Positions 27,101 through 38,884 of a stretch of DNA of 64,000 nt are shown here, in pieces. Position 1 is the first letter of the stretch. Every line of letters begins with the position of its first letter. The stretch is from positions 323,789-387,788 of the forward strand of contig VZRS01005502.1 of the NCBI GenBank assembly GCA_013398055.1. The letters are read 5' to 3'. Below the pieces are notes generated by a model. It ran no database searches and was not told the DNA's origin. It saw nothing but the letters and a program-made list of their open reading frames with translations. Position numbers and translations under genes: made by a program. This stretch comes from Ifrita kowaldi. Its lineage: Eukaryota > Chordata > Aves > Passeriformes > Cinclosomatidae.

Positions 27101-30100
27101 ATGTTTAAAGTTCTACGACAGATGACAAAAGTAAGTATATTTAGCATAATGATTTAACTTCATATCGATTTGCATCTGATGCATACTAGGAAATCATTAC
27201 TCTTCTTAAAGATTCATATTAGAAGCACAATTGTTCCTTTGGGATGAAGGAACATTTCCAAAAGATAATGCCATACAAATTCAATTTCACCCATCTCTTG
27301 CAACCTGCATGATCAGAATGGCAGCTGTTTCCTATTGTTTGTCTCACATCATATTAGCAAGATGTCTGTTAAAAGTTATTGTCATTTTAAATCAGCAAAG
27401 ACTATTTCATTTCCCCACATCACTATACGGAAACAGAAGGGTTGGATGTGAAGACAGATTTCTTGATTTTACCAAGTGTAAGTGAAGCTTTACAAAGGAC
27501 AGCTTTTTAAAAGTTCACTTTTACATGTAAGATGCTTGCAAGTTGTTCCTCTGAAATTTAAGAGTTTATAACTATATTCAAGAAATACCACTAAAATAGA
27601 TGCCTTGCCCAGTGATAACCACAGGCATTTCATTGTGTTGTTCCTGGTGTAAAGACAAATTAGAAACTTTAACTGGAAATATAAGTCAGTTGTATTTGAT
27701 AACCGAAGGGGTTTTTTTTATCATCTCACTACAAGACCACAAGAACAGCTGAATTTGCGTGTAAATGGTTACAAACCTCGGATTTCCCATCACCATCAAA
27801 GTCACACAGTGCTAAGGAACGAACGTTGTCTCCAGTAACCTGCAAAGGGAAGGACAGCACTCAGTGATGGTCACAGCTGTCAGAAGCTGAATTATTTTTA
27901 TTATCTCAACTGCAACAGAACAATTGACACAATCAGTGCTCAAGCAACATCTGAGTGTACTGAATACATGGCCAAAACACAATTTAAGGCCTAAGATAAA
28001 CTAAGAACAATCAACAACTAAGTTATCACTTATAATATTAAAAAAAATAATCAAGATGAATTAGTGCCATTGAAAGAATCTTCTAATAACATCAGAACTA
28101 TTATGCATGGCCTTACCGTCCAAAACCGGTCATTTCCTTCAAAATCAAAGCCCTGCAGGGCACAGTTTCCACCAATAATAGCAAGTGGAGGTGAAATATC
28201 TCCCAGCTTTCCAAGAACTATTGCATTGGCTCCATCTGAAACCTACACAGAAGCATTAAAGGAAAAAGAAACAGCAGACAATCATACATCAGAGTACACA
28301 GATCAAGAAGAGAGCTTCCAACATTACCACTGTCAGTTTAGCTGAGCTCTGAATGCCTACTATTTTTTTTCAATTTGGTCTTGCTAGGTGATGTGACATA
28401 TGAATGCGATGTATATCTGTATGTGTGAGAGTAAATTTTCATATATTAATTTTGAAATATTGCAGATATTCTAGAGACAAAATGTTCTGAATATAGTAGT
28501 AGAAATAATGCATAGCACAGACACATAATTAATGGACAAAGTAATGTAAAAACTGCAATCTTTACAATTCGAAGCAACAGAAAACGATGGATATAGTAAA
28601 AAAAGCAGATAGTTACATCAACTTGCCTCTCTGTAAAACAAATCCGAGTTGTTATACACATCATAAGCCAATAAATTAGTCTGTGTTCCAACCAGAAGAC
28701 AATCATAACCCAGCTGAGGGTTCAGCACCCCTGAAGTCAGGCAAGTGATCCCTTGATTAATATTCAGAAGAGAGATGTCTGAATCTTGGTTACTTTGCAC
28801 CATTCGGTTTGTGTTTGTTCTCTGTCCTCGGGCATGAGGATTGTGAATAAAAACCTGCAGAAACCAAGACATAAATATTAATACAACACATGTATCTGTT
28901 TATTAATACAACACATGTATCTGTTTGTATACAAACAGTAGAGACTATTGTTTGGATAATAACTGCAATGGGGAGGAAGGCATTCACTCAACCTAAATGA
29001 GGACAAAAGACTGAGGGTTTCACTGACAATAGTATTTCTCACAGTTATTCTTTAAACTATACTAGAAAAAGGGAAACGGCAGGAAAAACAGTGCTCTAGC
29101 CAGTGGAGTTGCAACACCATTGTTTTGTTTGTTTCTGAAAATGACAACTGATAATTCTTCAGAGTAAGGCAAAAATAGGAAACCAAAGGGAGCAACAACA
29201 AACTAAACAAATTACCTCCAGCCAGCAGCAGTGTTTGCAAAACATCCCAAACATTTAGGACAATTTACCTGGTAGGCTTGTGTAACCTCCATCTGTAGGT
29301 GAACATGATTAATTTAAAAAGGAAGAATGATAAATATGGTTTCACTCTCACTGACCAATGATCTGTAATTGTTTGGAGCCAAGTCAGAGGATCACAGGCT
29401 CAACAGTTTGCTTTTTGGCTGTGCAGTCTGTCCCTCGGACAAGCCCTTGTTCTATGCTGCTCCTAAAGGCATCAAATAAAATGAATAATGCTGGGAAACA
29501 TCACAGATGAACCCTGTTTGTATTTACAACCTAAGTGCCTCTGTGGGTTTATGCTTCAACCTATGCTTTCTTCATTACTCAGGTTGTACTTAACCCTGTT
29601 TTGTTTATGCTTCTAACTCAATCATAGCACACAGGATGCTCTCTGTTCCCGTCAGGCTATTTGTGCATCACCCACAAAAACCTCAGCCCCGTTATCAGCA
29701 CGGAGCTTGGTCTGTAACAGTGCCAAGCCTCACTGCTCTCAGAACTGCATGATAATACCCATGGCTTCAAAAAATCCCATTGTCTGCTAGAAAACGTGAA
29801 AGTTTCCTTGGCGACTTGGGTTTGTAAAGTGGTTCCGGCTGGAAGAAATCACAGAAGTCACCTCGTCCAACCTCCTGCTCCAACAGGGTCCTCCAGAGCG
29901 TGTTACTCCAGATTGTGTCCTGACGGCTTTTGAATATCCCCAGGGCTGGAGACTCCACAGCCTCTCCGGGCACCTCTGCCACTGCTCAGCCTCGTCACCT
30001 GCTATTAATGTTTGTGAGCTCCCTGCTGCCGCAGAGCGAGGCTTCGAGCATCGCGTCCCCGTGCCCGCACGCAGCTCGGGCGCCTCGGCCGCGGGCCTGC

Positions 30101-30381
30101 CAGGGGGAGGGACACAAGCCTCCAGCTCCTAGCTCGGCTCAGCCCTGGCGCAGGGGAGCTGGCGGGGGCTAGCGGGGGTTAGCGCGGTTTCCGCGGCGGC
30201 CGCCCGGGCTGCTCGGCCGGGCCGGGCCGCGCCGTAGCCGCCGAGGCTATTCCTGCCCCGTTACCTTGCCCGCCTGCGTGGCGGCCGCCAGGCAGGGGTG
30301 CGTCCCGTCGTACCGGCCCAGCGCCACCATGCGGGGCAGGATCTTGTGGTTGAGCTTCAGCGTGAACACGGGCGCCAACAT
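12183..30381 (-). CDS. BBS2: BBS2, BBSome subunit (complete, 17 coding exons)
   Basis: Exons in transcript order: 30381-30265, 28854-28627, 28242-28117, 27839-27777, 25294-25217, 23052-22948, 22088-22002, 20706-20571, 18668-18529, 17749-17605, 17024-16853, 15812-15683, 15082-14951, 14505-14368, 13906-13794, 13086-12938, 12289-12183 (TAA). The sum is 2166 nt, giving 721 aa, the human length, with every phase consistent. The start MLAPVFTLKL aligns with human MLLPVFTLKL. BBS2 belongs to the BBSome, the octameric coat that moves membrane proteins in and out of cilia, and pairs with BBS7. The first 8 exons encode the N-terminal beta-propeller (GGNCALQGFDFEGND, DFDGDG, SPMYGSRFGYALANGTVGVY). The exon at 18529-18668 encodes the heterodimerising coiled coil (LIRELSQKKQNLLLELKNYEE). 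Later exons encode the GAE/platform domains and C-terminal helices ending RVGTASS. Intron 2 has a GC donor (GAG|GCAAGT). No frameshift or stop was found. Confidence 0.98.
18882..18908. repeat. poly(A) run in BBS2 intron
   Basis: About 20 consecutive A followed by A/G-rich bases, just upstream (in BBS2 sense) of the exon at 18529-18668. No retrocopy or flanking target duplication was recognised beside it. Confidence 0.7.
25449..25508. repeat. (CAAA)n simple repeat
   Basis: Imperfect CAAA/ACAA tetranucleotide repeat with an internal interruption, in BBS2 intron 4. Confidence 0.85.
28243..28626 (-). other. GC-AG intron in BBS2 (intron 2)
   Basis: On the minus strand exon 2 ends ...YNNSDLFYRE and the intron starts GCAAGT, a strong GC-donor consensus. 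The acceptor ends TAG and the frame resumes VSDGANAIVLG, matching the family. No usable GT lies at the junction. Confidence 0.88.
28876..28925. repeat. exact 2 x 25-bp tandem duplication
   Basis: Bases 28876-28900 are repeated identically at 28901-28925. The block lies in BBS2 intron 1, starting about 21 nt upstream of the exon 2 acceptor in the transcript sense, where branch points normally sit. Confidence 0.9.
29845..30000 (-). mobile_element. CR1 LINE fragment in BBS2 intron 1
   Basis: Reverse-complement CR1 3' sequence: complement of 'gtgcccggagaggctgtggagtctccagccctgggg' then 'attcaaaagcc'. It ends with the complement of 'ggaggttggacgaggtgacttctgtgatttctt'. The element is in the same sense as BBS2 and lies about 265 bp downstream of exon 1. 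Edges are approximate. Confidence 0.85.
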
Positions 30382-30464
30382 GATGGGCGAGAGGCCGCGG
30401 GGCGGGGCACGCCGGGGAGGGCCGGGCCGGGCCGGGCCTCGGGGGCCGCCGCCGGACGCGGATC
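30040..30464 (-). promoter_or_regulatory. BBS2 CpG-island promoter and exon 1
   Basis: Very GC- and CpG-rich DNA around BBS2 exon 1 and its 5' UTR, cut off on the right by an assembly gap. No TATA box is visible, as usual for a housekeeping/ciliary CpG promoter. The transcription start is probably in 30382-30464 or inside the gap. Confidence 0.7.
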
Positions 30465-30695
30465 NNNNNNNNNNNNNNNNNNNNNNNNNNNNNNNNNNNN
30501 NNNNNNNNNNNNNNNNNNNNNNNNNNNNNNNNNNNNNNNNNNNNNNNNNNNNNNNNNNNNNNNNNNNNNNNNNNNNNNNNNNNNNNNNNNNNNNNNNNNN
30601 NNNNNNNNNNNNNNNNNNNNNNNNNNNNNNNNNNNNNNNNNNNNNNNNNNNNNNNNNNNNNNNNNNNNNNNNNNNNNNNNNNNNNNNNNNNNNNN
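30465..30695. other. assembly gap (231 N)
   Basis: Unknown bases between the BBS2 CpG island and a 95-bp tandem repeat. More repeat copies and part of the BBS2 promoter may be missing here. Confidence 1.
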
Positions 30696-31010
30696 AGGTC
30701 AGGGGATCTGAGGGGTCAACTGAAGTGTAGGATTAGAGGAGGTGGGGGGCACTCACAGAGGTCAGAGGAGGCGAGGGAGGAGCAACTGGAGATATTAGGG
30801 TGCATCTGAGAGAGCTGGGGTGTGGGATTAGGGGGCCAGGAAGGCAAACGCAGAAGTCAGAAGAGCTGAGAGGTAGTTTGGGATGCTGGGGGCAGTTAGG
30901 GGAGGTGGGGGGCAGTTGGAGGTGTGGGTCTAGGGGAGGCATTTGCAGAGGTCAGGAGAACTGGGGGAGCAGCTGGAGGTACTAGGGGGCAGCTGGGGCC
31001 AGGAGGTTAG
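30696..31010. repeat. 95-bp purine-rich tandem repeat, about 3 copies
   Basis: A marker word of the form GCAGAGGTCAG recurs at 30754, 30849 and 30944, exactly 95 bp apart. Each is followed by similar G-rich sequence ('gagcagctggagg..actaggg', 'gggggcagttgg'). Copies have diverged. The array runs into the assembly gap on the left. Confidence 0.8.
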
Positions 31011-32189
31011 AGGCAATTGCCCCCCCGGGCAGCCACTGTGGCCCCCAACACCCACATTGCCATCTCAGTCCCAGCTTCTCTGCAGGGTCAGCACCCAGCT
31101 GGGGCCAAGGACTGTCCCTTCTCTGTCCCCAGTGCCCTTGCCTCACCCTTTGCTGCCTGCCGGCTGCCACACACATCCTTACTCACACTTTGCCAGGAGT
31201 ATCTCCAACTGAGAGATCTCCAAGCCAATAAAACCTAACCCAGAGTCACAATGTCCCATGAAGGCAAAAGCACAGCCTCAGAACATCATTACTGCTGCTT
31301 TGTGGGATTATGCACTGGATCCTACAGAATCCAGCCATTGGTGCACTGGGAGTAGGTTGGAGATGGGGGGGACAGAGGCCAGACCCCCACAGAGCTACAG
31401 GGTAAACACTGGTGCTGGTCCCCATCCTGGTGTGGATTTTGGTATACAGACCGTCGTGGATCTCCCTGCCCAGACACAGGCTGGATAGGGGAAATGCTGG
31501 CTCAAGGTCATTACTTTAGAAATTCTTAAATTATTTTAGGTTTCAGAAATACTTTAACATGGTAACCCTCATGGGTGCTGCAAATAGGCAGTGCCCTCTG
31601 ACAGTGCCTGAATCCGTCACCTGGACTGGGACATTATCACCCCCATCCCAGCAAGAAGCAAGTTTGGAAGAGGATGCACTGGAAAAACAGCTCTTCCTTC
31701 CCTGCAAAGGCCACTGTTTTGAGGCACAGATTCATTTATTTCTAGGAGAGCTGGCAGACACGTCCCAGTTGGCATTTCCTTGTGCGTTGGCTGGGCCCTG
31801 GCCGGCAGCGGCGTCCCTGCCCCGCATGCGAAGGAGGGCTCTCAAAAGCAGCACTCGAGCAGGGATCATGCGATTCTGAATGTGACAACCTCCTTTTTCT
31901 CCTTTTTTAGTTGTTTTTACCAAGTTTCTCTGGCAGCTCTATCAATGTGCCATTATACTTGTGGGTAACGAGGCAGCAATCGCGTGCGGCATATTAAGGA
32001 GGGTATTTTTTCCCCTTTGTGGCTCTGTTTGGGGTGAGCGTGAGTGTCAGTGCCAGCCGTGCAGTGCGTCCCCCATCCCTCACGCTGGTTTGGGTACCAG
32101 AGCACAAAGGCAAAGCACTGGCGTGAACTCAGGCACGCAACGGGGTGTTGCTCTAGGCCAGCAAACACTCCTGTCCTCGCAGGGAAAAT

Positions 32190-32330
32190 CACAGAATTCT
32201 AGAAAGGTTTGGCTTGGAAAGGGCATTAAAGCTCATCCAGTTCCAATCCCCCTGCTATGGGCAGGGACAAAATCCCCAGCTCCCCTCCCAGCAGTGCTGA
32301 GCATTGCTCTGCCAGGCTCTTCAAACCCAA
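32190..32330 (-). mobile_element. CR1 LINE fragment
   Basis: Starts 'atcacagaattctagaaagg', the complement of a CR1 3' terminus, and continues 'aagctcatccagttccaatccccctgctatgggcaggga'. The distal part is degraded and the right edge approximate. Confidence 0.8.
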
Positions 32331-35300
32331 CAAAATGGGGGGAAAACTGAGCTTACAGACCTTTTTAAGCTGGTAAAATTGTAAATAGATGGAAATTTCA
32401 ACTTTTTGCTAAATATGTATGATTTGAGCTGTAAATATTATTTTGAATCTCTAATTATGGTATTGGGTTTGGCACGTCTGCAACACAGTTAAATTACAGC
32501 TGCCACTTTGAATCAGCTGGCTCTGAAACTCTTAATATTGAAATCGTGGCTTTTAACACTCATTTCCCTCCATTTGAAAGGCCAGTCATCTATAAAATTA
32601 AATTAAATTTATTTCTTTTATAAATAAAATAATAAAACATGATAAAATTTATTTGCATCCAAAGGTACAGCATCCAGTCCTGGGTCCTTCCATTTTGCCA
32701 CTTTTACAAGGGGGGAAATCCCATAAAATCCTCACTAAGCCCCTGGGTTTCACTGCTGCACAGACTGGGGCTGCTTTGCAGCCAGGATTAGTGTGACTGT
32801 AGTTGAGGGATTATTCAGCTTCTTCACTAGAACAGGGGTCTTAAAATACAGCAAGAGATCATCACCATCCTCCTTCCCGGCTACTCTGCACAGGCTTGGC
32901 AAGGCCTGTGACCAGTGTTTGCTCTTTCCTAGCTCCTACTAACATAATTGATAGACTATAATTATTTAACATCATATTGCGTAAGCCAATACAACTTAAT
33001 ATAATAAATACTATATAATAAAATATCATATAATAAATTAGACATAGATACAGATATAGAGATAGATTAATCGAACATGCTTGGCAGGGGGTGCTGGCTT
33101 TCTAGGCAGGTTGCATGAAGAAAATGGACATGACAGCACAACAGGTATGAGGATTGTCACACACCCAAAAGCTGTTTCTTGGAAAAGACTTCAAATCTAA
33201 CCAAAAATGCACTATGCCTTTATCTGCCTGGCAGAGGAATGCTGAGGAGTGCTCAGATATTGAGTTTGGGAAAATGTTGGCAAAAATAACCATCCCCATC
33301 CTTCAAGGAGGGGGATAATATGGCTGGAGGGAGTGGGGAGGGATGAGCAATTGCATCAGCACACTTAAGCACTCCTTAAAATGAAGAATGAGCCTGCAGG
33401 GGCTTTTCTCTTTCCCCATCCCAGGTTTGCTGCCCCAGCTGGAGCAGCATTTTTCCCCCCCATCCCGTGCCCATTCCTGGGATGGGAGACACTTTTGGAT
33501 AGGGATGGAAAAGCTGTTGTGCCAGATCCTGCCTCTACAGCTGCACTGCTCTCCGGGGAGGCAGGATCCGGCACAGCAGCTGCATGAATCATTCCCAGGA
33601 TAGACAACGAGGATCTCTGGATCTCAGGAGCAAGGCTATAAAGACATTAAGGAAAATATCACATCCTTTTATTTCACACCTTTATACTGAGGGGGTTGAT
33701 GTTTTCTTTGCAAGCTCAGGCAAGTGTCTACTTGACATCCCAGGGAATTACTCATCCCTCTACTCTTGGCTTCTAATTAGCAACTAAAGGGGAATATAAT
33801 AATTAAATATGCCCAAGGTAACGATACTTGGAAACTTTGGGTCACGTTTCAGCCAGGGGAGGCGGCGAGTAGTTGGAGCAGGTGAGTTTGAAGTCTGTGG
33901 GAACCTGAAAAGTACAAAAGGGAAGGAAAGATGCAAGGAAAAAGAAACAAAACCAAAGAAAAAGAAGAAAATCCAAACTGTACACTGGAAAAGCATTAGA
34001 TTGGTGAATTAAAATGACGCCTAGAGTTAAGGTGATGCTTAAAGCCTGTCATGCACTTGCCAGCAGTGTTGGGCAAAGTGGGTGACACGTGGGGAGCCCC
34101 TGTCCCAGGAGAGTGTGCAGGGATGCTGGGCAGCCCCTGACCCACTAGTTTTCTGCTCTCGCAGGTGGGGAACAAGGTAAATTCAAGCATTTTTATTTCC
34201 CAGCCAAAGCTTGGTTGGTCCTCACCCCCTTCCTTCCCTTGGGGGCTGCAATTCAACCCTTGTTAGACCTAGAAGTAATTCCCATTAACATTTATGAGAA
34301 TTTCATGATCAAAAGAAGAATCAGCCCTTTCATCTTCCAGACATGCCCCAACACACATTACCCGGCCCCAAAAGCCTGTACTGCCAGGCAGGAGCTCCCA
34401 CCTTGTGATGGGGTCTCTCAGGATGCACACCCCAAAACTGGCAGGAACTTTGCAAGGTCAGTTCACCCTCCTGGACCCAGTTCATGGCATCAATTCAGCA
34501 TTTCTTCCTTTCCCTTCTCCCTAAAAATCAGTAATTAGCAAATCCCCACCCTCTCCACGCTTCTTTTTTAAGGGGAAGGTAATATTGATAGCTCCGTTCC
34601 AGATAAGAAATAAGGAGTAAGGGCCAAGCCCTTGCCTGGAGCCACAGGATGAGCCGGCAGCTGAGCTCGACTCATAATCCCGGTTTTGGGAGTCCCAGCC
34701 CTAGCGCAGCCGGCTGGGTCACAAGGCGGCTCCCAAAGAGCCCACATCAAAGCGTGCTGCCGGCTTGTGAAAGCGTCCCAGGATTGCACGCCGTGCAATT
34801 CCTGCTAAATGGAAATCTGCCCGTCCCCTTCCCACTGCCAGCGGGCCCTCGCTGAAGGTGCCTTTCTATGGTTACCGACGTGATGTGGGCCAGCAAGTCC
34901 CCAGGGAGGGCATTTCCCCAGGAAAATGGGGACATGCCACGTCTTTGCTGATGGCTGGTATCTGGAGAAGCACTAGATGGGATGTATTTTCCTAAAGCTG
35001 CAATCAAGGTGCAGGCAGGGAAGCAGGCAGCTTCCCAAGAAGATGTAAGGAGGGAAAACAGACAATGGGTTTAGCTAATGTCTGCCACTGAGAGCAGAAC
35101 AAGTCTTTGCTCCCAATTTTCTGGGAAAAAGAAAGAAGTCTCCACAGCCTGAGGTCACTCCACTGATCCGGTTTCACTCCCAAATGTTTCCAAGGCTTTG
35201 CCTATGCACATGGGGAGTGGTTGGGAATGGCTTCCCAGGGCAGACAAGGGGTGATTCACCCTCTTCCTCCTCTGCCAAAGGGCTGGCAAGTGCCGGCAAA

Positions 35301-38300
35301 ATAGAACGACGTCAGCACCTATTTCCCGTGTTTCAAACACTTGTTTATCATCAGCAAACAATAACGTGAGATTCGGATCAAAGCCGAGCCTGCTTTCTAA
35401 GCAGCAATCACTCCTAGCGCTTCCTGCTGGCTTTCAGCACTTGTGTGTGTTGGGTGTTTGCTGGGTGCTAAAATAGTTTTATTTTCTCTATTTGGGTTTG
35501 AAAGACTGGGCCCAGGTGGGCTGCGGTTCCATGCACCTCTGGCAGCTGAGCCCTGGCCAGCTGTGGCTCTCCTGCCCAGAGTCCCACACAAAGAGGCAGC
35601 TGAACAGGCAGAGCTGAGCTACCCTTGCTGCTGCAGCACATGGACACCTCTGGGTACCCTGCATCACCACCCTGCCTGGCAAGCGATGGGCAATGGTGAG
35701 GGGCAGGGTACCCCCAGGGACTGTCCCGCAGGGTCTCAGTGCTGTGCCCACACGGGGTTCATAGCTCCCTGCATCCCTGCCCACAGTCTGTACCCACTGA
35801 GCCATGGTGCTTTGCCAGAGGAGCCCCTGGCTGCCTGGGATATTGTATCTGGGTGAAGGAGGGGACACTGAGCCCCTCACTGCTCTGGAGGGGTAGTGAG
35901 CCCACAGCAAGCGCTTTGGGGGAACACATGCCATGAGAGGGGGATCTCTGTGGTCTGCAGGGTCTCCTGAAGGCAATGTGCTGGGTGGCTGCACCATGGG
36001 CAGCTGGAGGCTGATGCTGGTCCATTATGCACCTCTGCATGCCCACAGGTGACTGGAGCCATGTATCCTTCAGCAGAGAGCCAGGGCAGACCTGTGCCAG
36101 CTCACCTCCACGGGAGCTGGCTGCTGTGCCTCCCTCCTCGCCTGCCTGGCACCACCCTTGAGTCACTGCCAGTGACACACAGCCCTGGCACCGTCCTGTG
36201 GCTTTCAGCAATCGGCTGTAGGCACCCCAGGTGTCACAGCAACAGGTGCCTCCTGTTGTCCTGAAAGCTGTCAGCTTCCTTCACTCCTTTCCAGGGAACC
36301 CTGTCCCTGACATGCCCATGGTGACACTCAGCCATCACCATCCCCGTGGTGAACATCATCTCCGGCTCTCCCTGGAGCACTGGAGCATCTCACTGACTCA
36401 CCCGTGTTAATCCGCCCAGCAATCTCGGGGTAATTGCCACGGACATGCCTGGGGACAGAGCCAGGAATCCCACGCAGGGGACAGGAGAGCCAAGGGGTAC
36501 AGCTCTGGCATAGCAAGGGCTGGTGAATAAATGCTGTGCAGGGATCCTGCCTGTTTTGCTCCACTCTGGGGAGCAGCATCAGGCCTATTTAAATGATGGA
36601 GAACCCCCAGGCAAATGGAGGGCAGGGGCCAGAAGGCAAACTGAGACTGGCAAGACCTTGTCACAGGGGTGTTTAAACAGCAGCTTATCACCTCAATCAC
36701 AGGTTGCTTCTGGAGGTAGCCTGATTTGTGTGTCTGCCTGACAACCCACTACTCCAGTCCTATCCCAAATTAATTATAGAATGTATCCCAAATCAATTAC
36801 AGAATAGACCAGGAGCAATGCAAGATCTACCAGAGCCCTGACTCCCGGTCCTACATCACCTGGAAGATACTTTTTTGCTTTGTGCAGAAAGGGAGGAAAG
36901 AAGGTAAAAAGGGCTGGAGTCTGACTGAGAACACATGCTGGAGAGCTTTTCTTGCACCCTCTCCTGTCATGGCAGAGATTGTTCTTTTCCCATTTTGTGG
37001 GCTTCACCTTCCTCCCCCAGGCTGGAGGAGAGGGACCACTTTGGAGAAGCCACCTGTCCCTGTATCCCCACGTCACTACCAGCTGGAGACAGGGACAATT
37101 TTTGCCTGGGTGGCCAAGGGTGCCAGGCAGTGGGGGAAGACACAACAGATGCAACAGTGATATTGCTGTTCCCCGTGTATCCATCACAACAGGGCAGGAA
37201 GCATTTCCCTGGGCATATTACTGGACCACAGGAGTGCTTGGCTGATTATTTCAGCTAAGAAACAGAGCAAATGCAAGATTCCAAGGAGATGTTCCCCTTT
37301 GCTATGACACTAACACAGTACAGGGGGCTGTAGTCAGGGAGGCAGGTGACCCTTTGCACGTGTGTTTCTCATGTTTGTGTTTCCCTGCTCCCACAGGAGC
37401 AATAACACTCTTGGCACGCACCTGGTCCCTGGCACTGTCCCCTGCCATCACGCCCCAGTGCATCAGCAGCAGTGTGACATTCACACACCGCAGGGCTGGC
37501 GTGTCGGGGCACCAACAAGCTGCTCCAGGGTGGAGGAGTTGAGGAAGGGGCCCATTGGCTCTGCCTTCCTTAGGCTTTTCCATACTGATTTCCCACACTG
37601 GCCTGCAGAGGCTGGAGGAAACGCTGAGTTGGGGCGCTGGCAATGCTCCCCATCAGGTCATCCAACAAGCTCCCAACAAGCCCAGACAGCTGAGTGGTAA
37701 AAATACTCCCTGGCCCGCTGTTTCAGCTGGATTAGCATCAACAAACTGCCTCAGCCAGGTACCTCAGGCAAAAACCCGGCTGGGATAAAACCCCAAGGCA
37801 AAGGAGTCTCAGAGCAGGGGGCAGCCGGGATGGGGTATCACTGGCACCAAAGAGCACACAGAAACACAGGGATGAGGAGGAAGGATGTTCCACAGCTGAC
37901 AATGCCTCCTGCACATGAAGTAGACTGTCCCCACACCAAAAATCTCAGCAAGCAGAATTTTTTTTTTTTTTGGTGTCTTCCACCCCAAACACTCACTGTG
38001 CTTTCGAGTGGGTGGGTAAATCCTGCCAGAGGAGTTGACCAGGGTGATGGCAGCTCGTCTGCCACCCTCCTCCCCGGCTAATGGTGCACGGAAATTAATT
38101 CAGAGGAGTGGGACGGAGCACCGCAGCCAGGAAGGAGACGGGGCCCCGAGGTGCCATTCACGGCGCCGAGGGGACGTGGGTGCCGCTGTCCTGGGGCACT
38201 GGGAGGGCATGGCAGGCTCCGGCCAGGCTAGTCCAGCTTGTTGCTGCTCCCGCCTGCGGGGAGGGTGTAGGAACCACAGAACAGGGTCTCAAGCAGAGAC

Positions 38301-38445
38301 TGCATCCCTGTCACCTCATGGTGCCAGGTTCCCCTCACCCCACTGTGCCAGCTTTGAGAGTAGGGGACTGGGATTTCCCAGCAGTGGTGGCACTCCCTGG
38401 ATTAATGTCCCTCCCCCCTCCTCACATTGGCAGATTGATTTTGGC

Positions 38446-38470
38446 ATCAATCAATCAATCAATCAATCAA
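38446..38470. repeat. (ATCA)6 microsatellite
   Basis: Six tandem copies of a 4-bp unit, about 330 bp upstream of the MT4 TATA box. Confidence 0.95.
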
Positions 38471-38747
38471 GGGCTGGACTGTGGGGGCTCCCTGGGTGCA
38501 CCCCCTCGGCCCCCAGCCCTGTCGAGTGCAGCAACACTTCCGAGACAGGTGTCATCTGTGTGATGAGATCTGGCCGTTCTCTGCACCCCTCCCAACACCT
38601 CAGCAGAGAGGGGTGGTCACCCCGGCACCCATCCCTGTTGCCACAGTACCCCGGGGAGGGAGCGCGGGGGGATGCGGGAGCCCCAGGTCACGCTGGGCCG
38701 CCCGGGGAGTGAATCAGCAGCGCCCGGGGCAGCAGCCGGGCTGAGCC

Positions 38748-38806
38748 GTGCGCAGGCTGCAGGGGCGGAGGTTTTGCACTCGCTCTCGCCTGGCCAAGGA
38801 TAAATA
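38748..38806 (+). promoter_or_regulatory. MT4 core promoter: two MRE cores and TATA box
   Basis: A reverse metal-response-element core GTGCGCA (38748-38754, complement TGCGCAC) and a forward core TGCACTC (38775-38781) both fit TGCRCNC, the site bound by the zinc sensor MTF-1. A TATA box ATAAATAG starts at 38800. The start codon follows at 38885, leaving room for a short 5' UTR. A further pair of overlapping cores is at 38494-38503 and another at 38524-38530. Confidence 0.7.
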
Positions 38807-38884
38807 GGAGGCGGCTGCGAGTCCTGCCAAAGCTTCTTCCCGTCGCCCAACGCGTCCGGCAGCAGGCACCCAGCCCAGCCAAAC

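Larger units (their letters stand above)
18669..28116. other. long BBS2 introns, no further genes seen
   Basis: Introns at 18669-20570, 20707-22001, 23053-25216 and 25295-27776 are AT-rich single-copy sequence with scattered simple repeats. I saw no conserved exon of another gene on either strand and no structured RNA I can name. Open frames here are short and lack family similarity. Confidence 0.6.
31011..38744. other. gene-free interval between BBS2 and MT4
   Basis: No conserved exon was recognised. Contents: one CR1 piece (32190-32330); AT-rich DNA around 32940-33075 with a GATA/GACA-like simple repeat near 33040-33070; a purine tract near 33907-33973; a diverged 23-bp duplication at 36761-36806; a T run near 37961-37971; and a TCAA repeat at 38446-38470. 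Open frames here are GC-driven and have no family similarity. It may contain metallothionein regulatory DNA. Confidence 0.55.
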
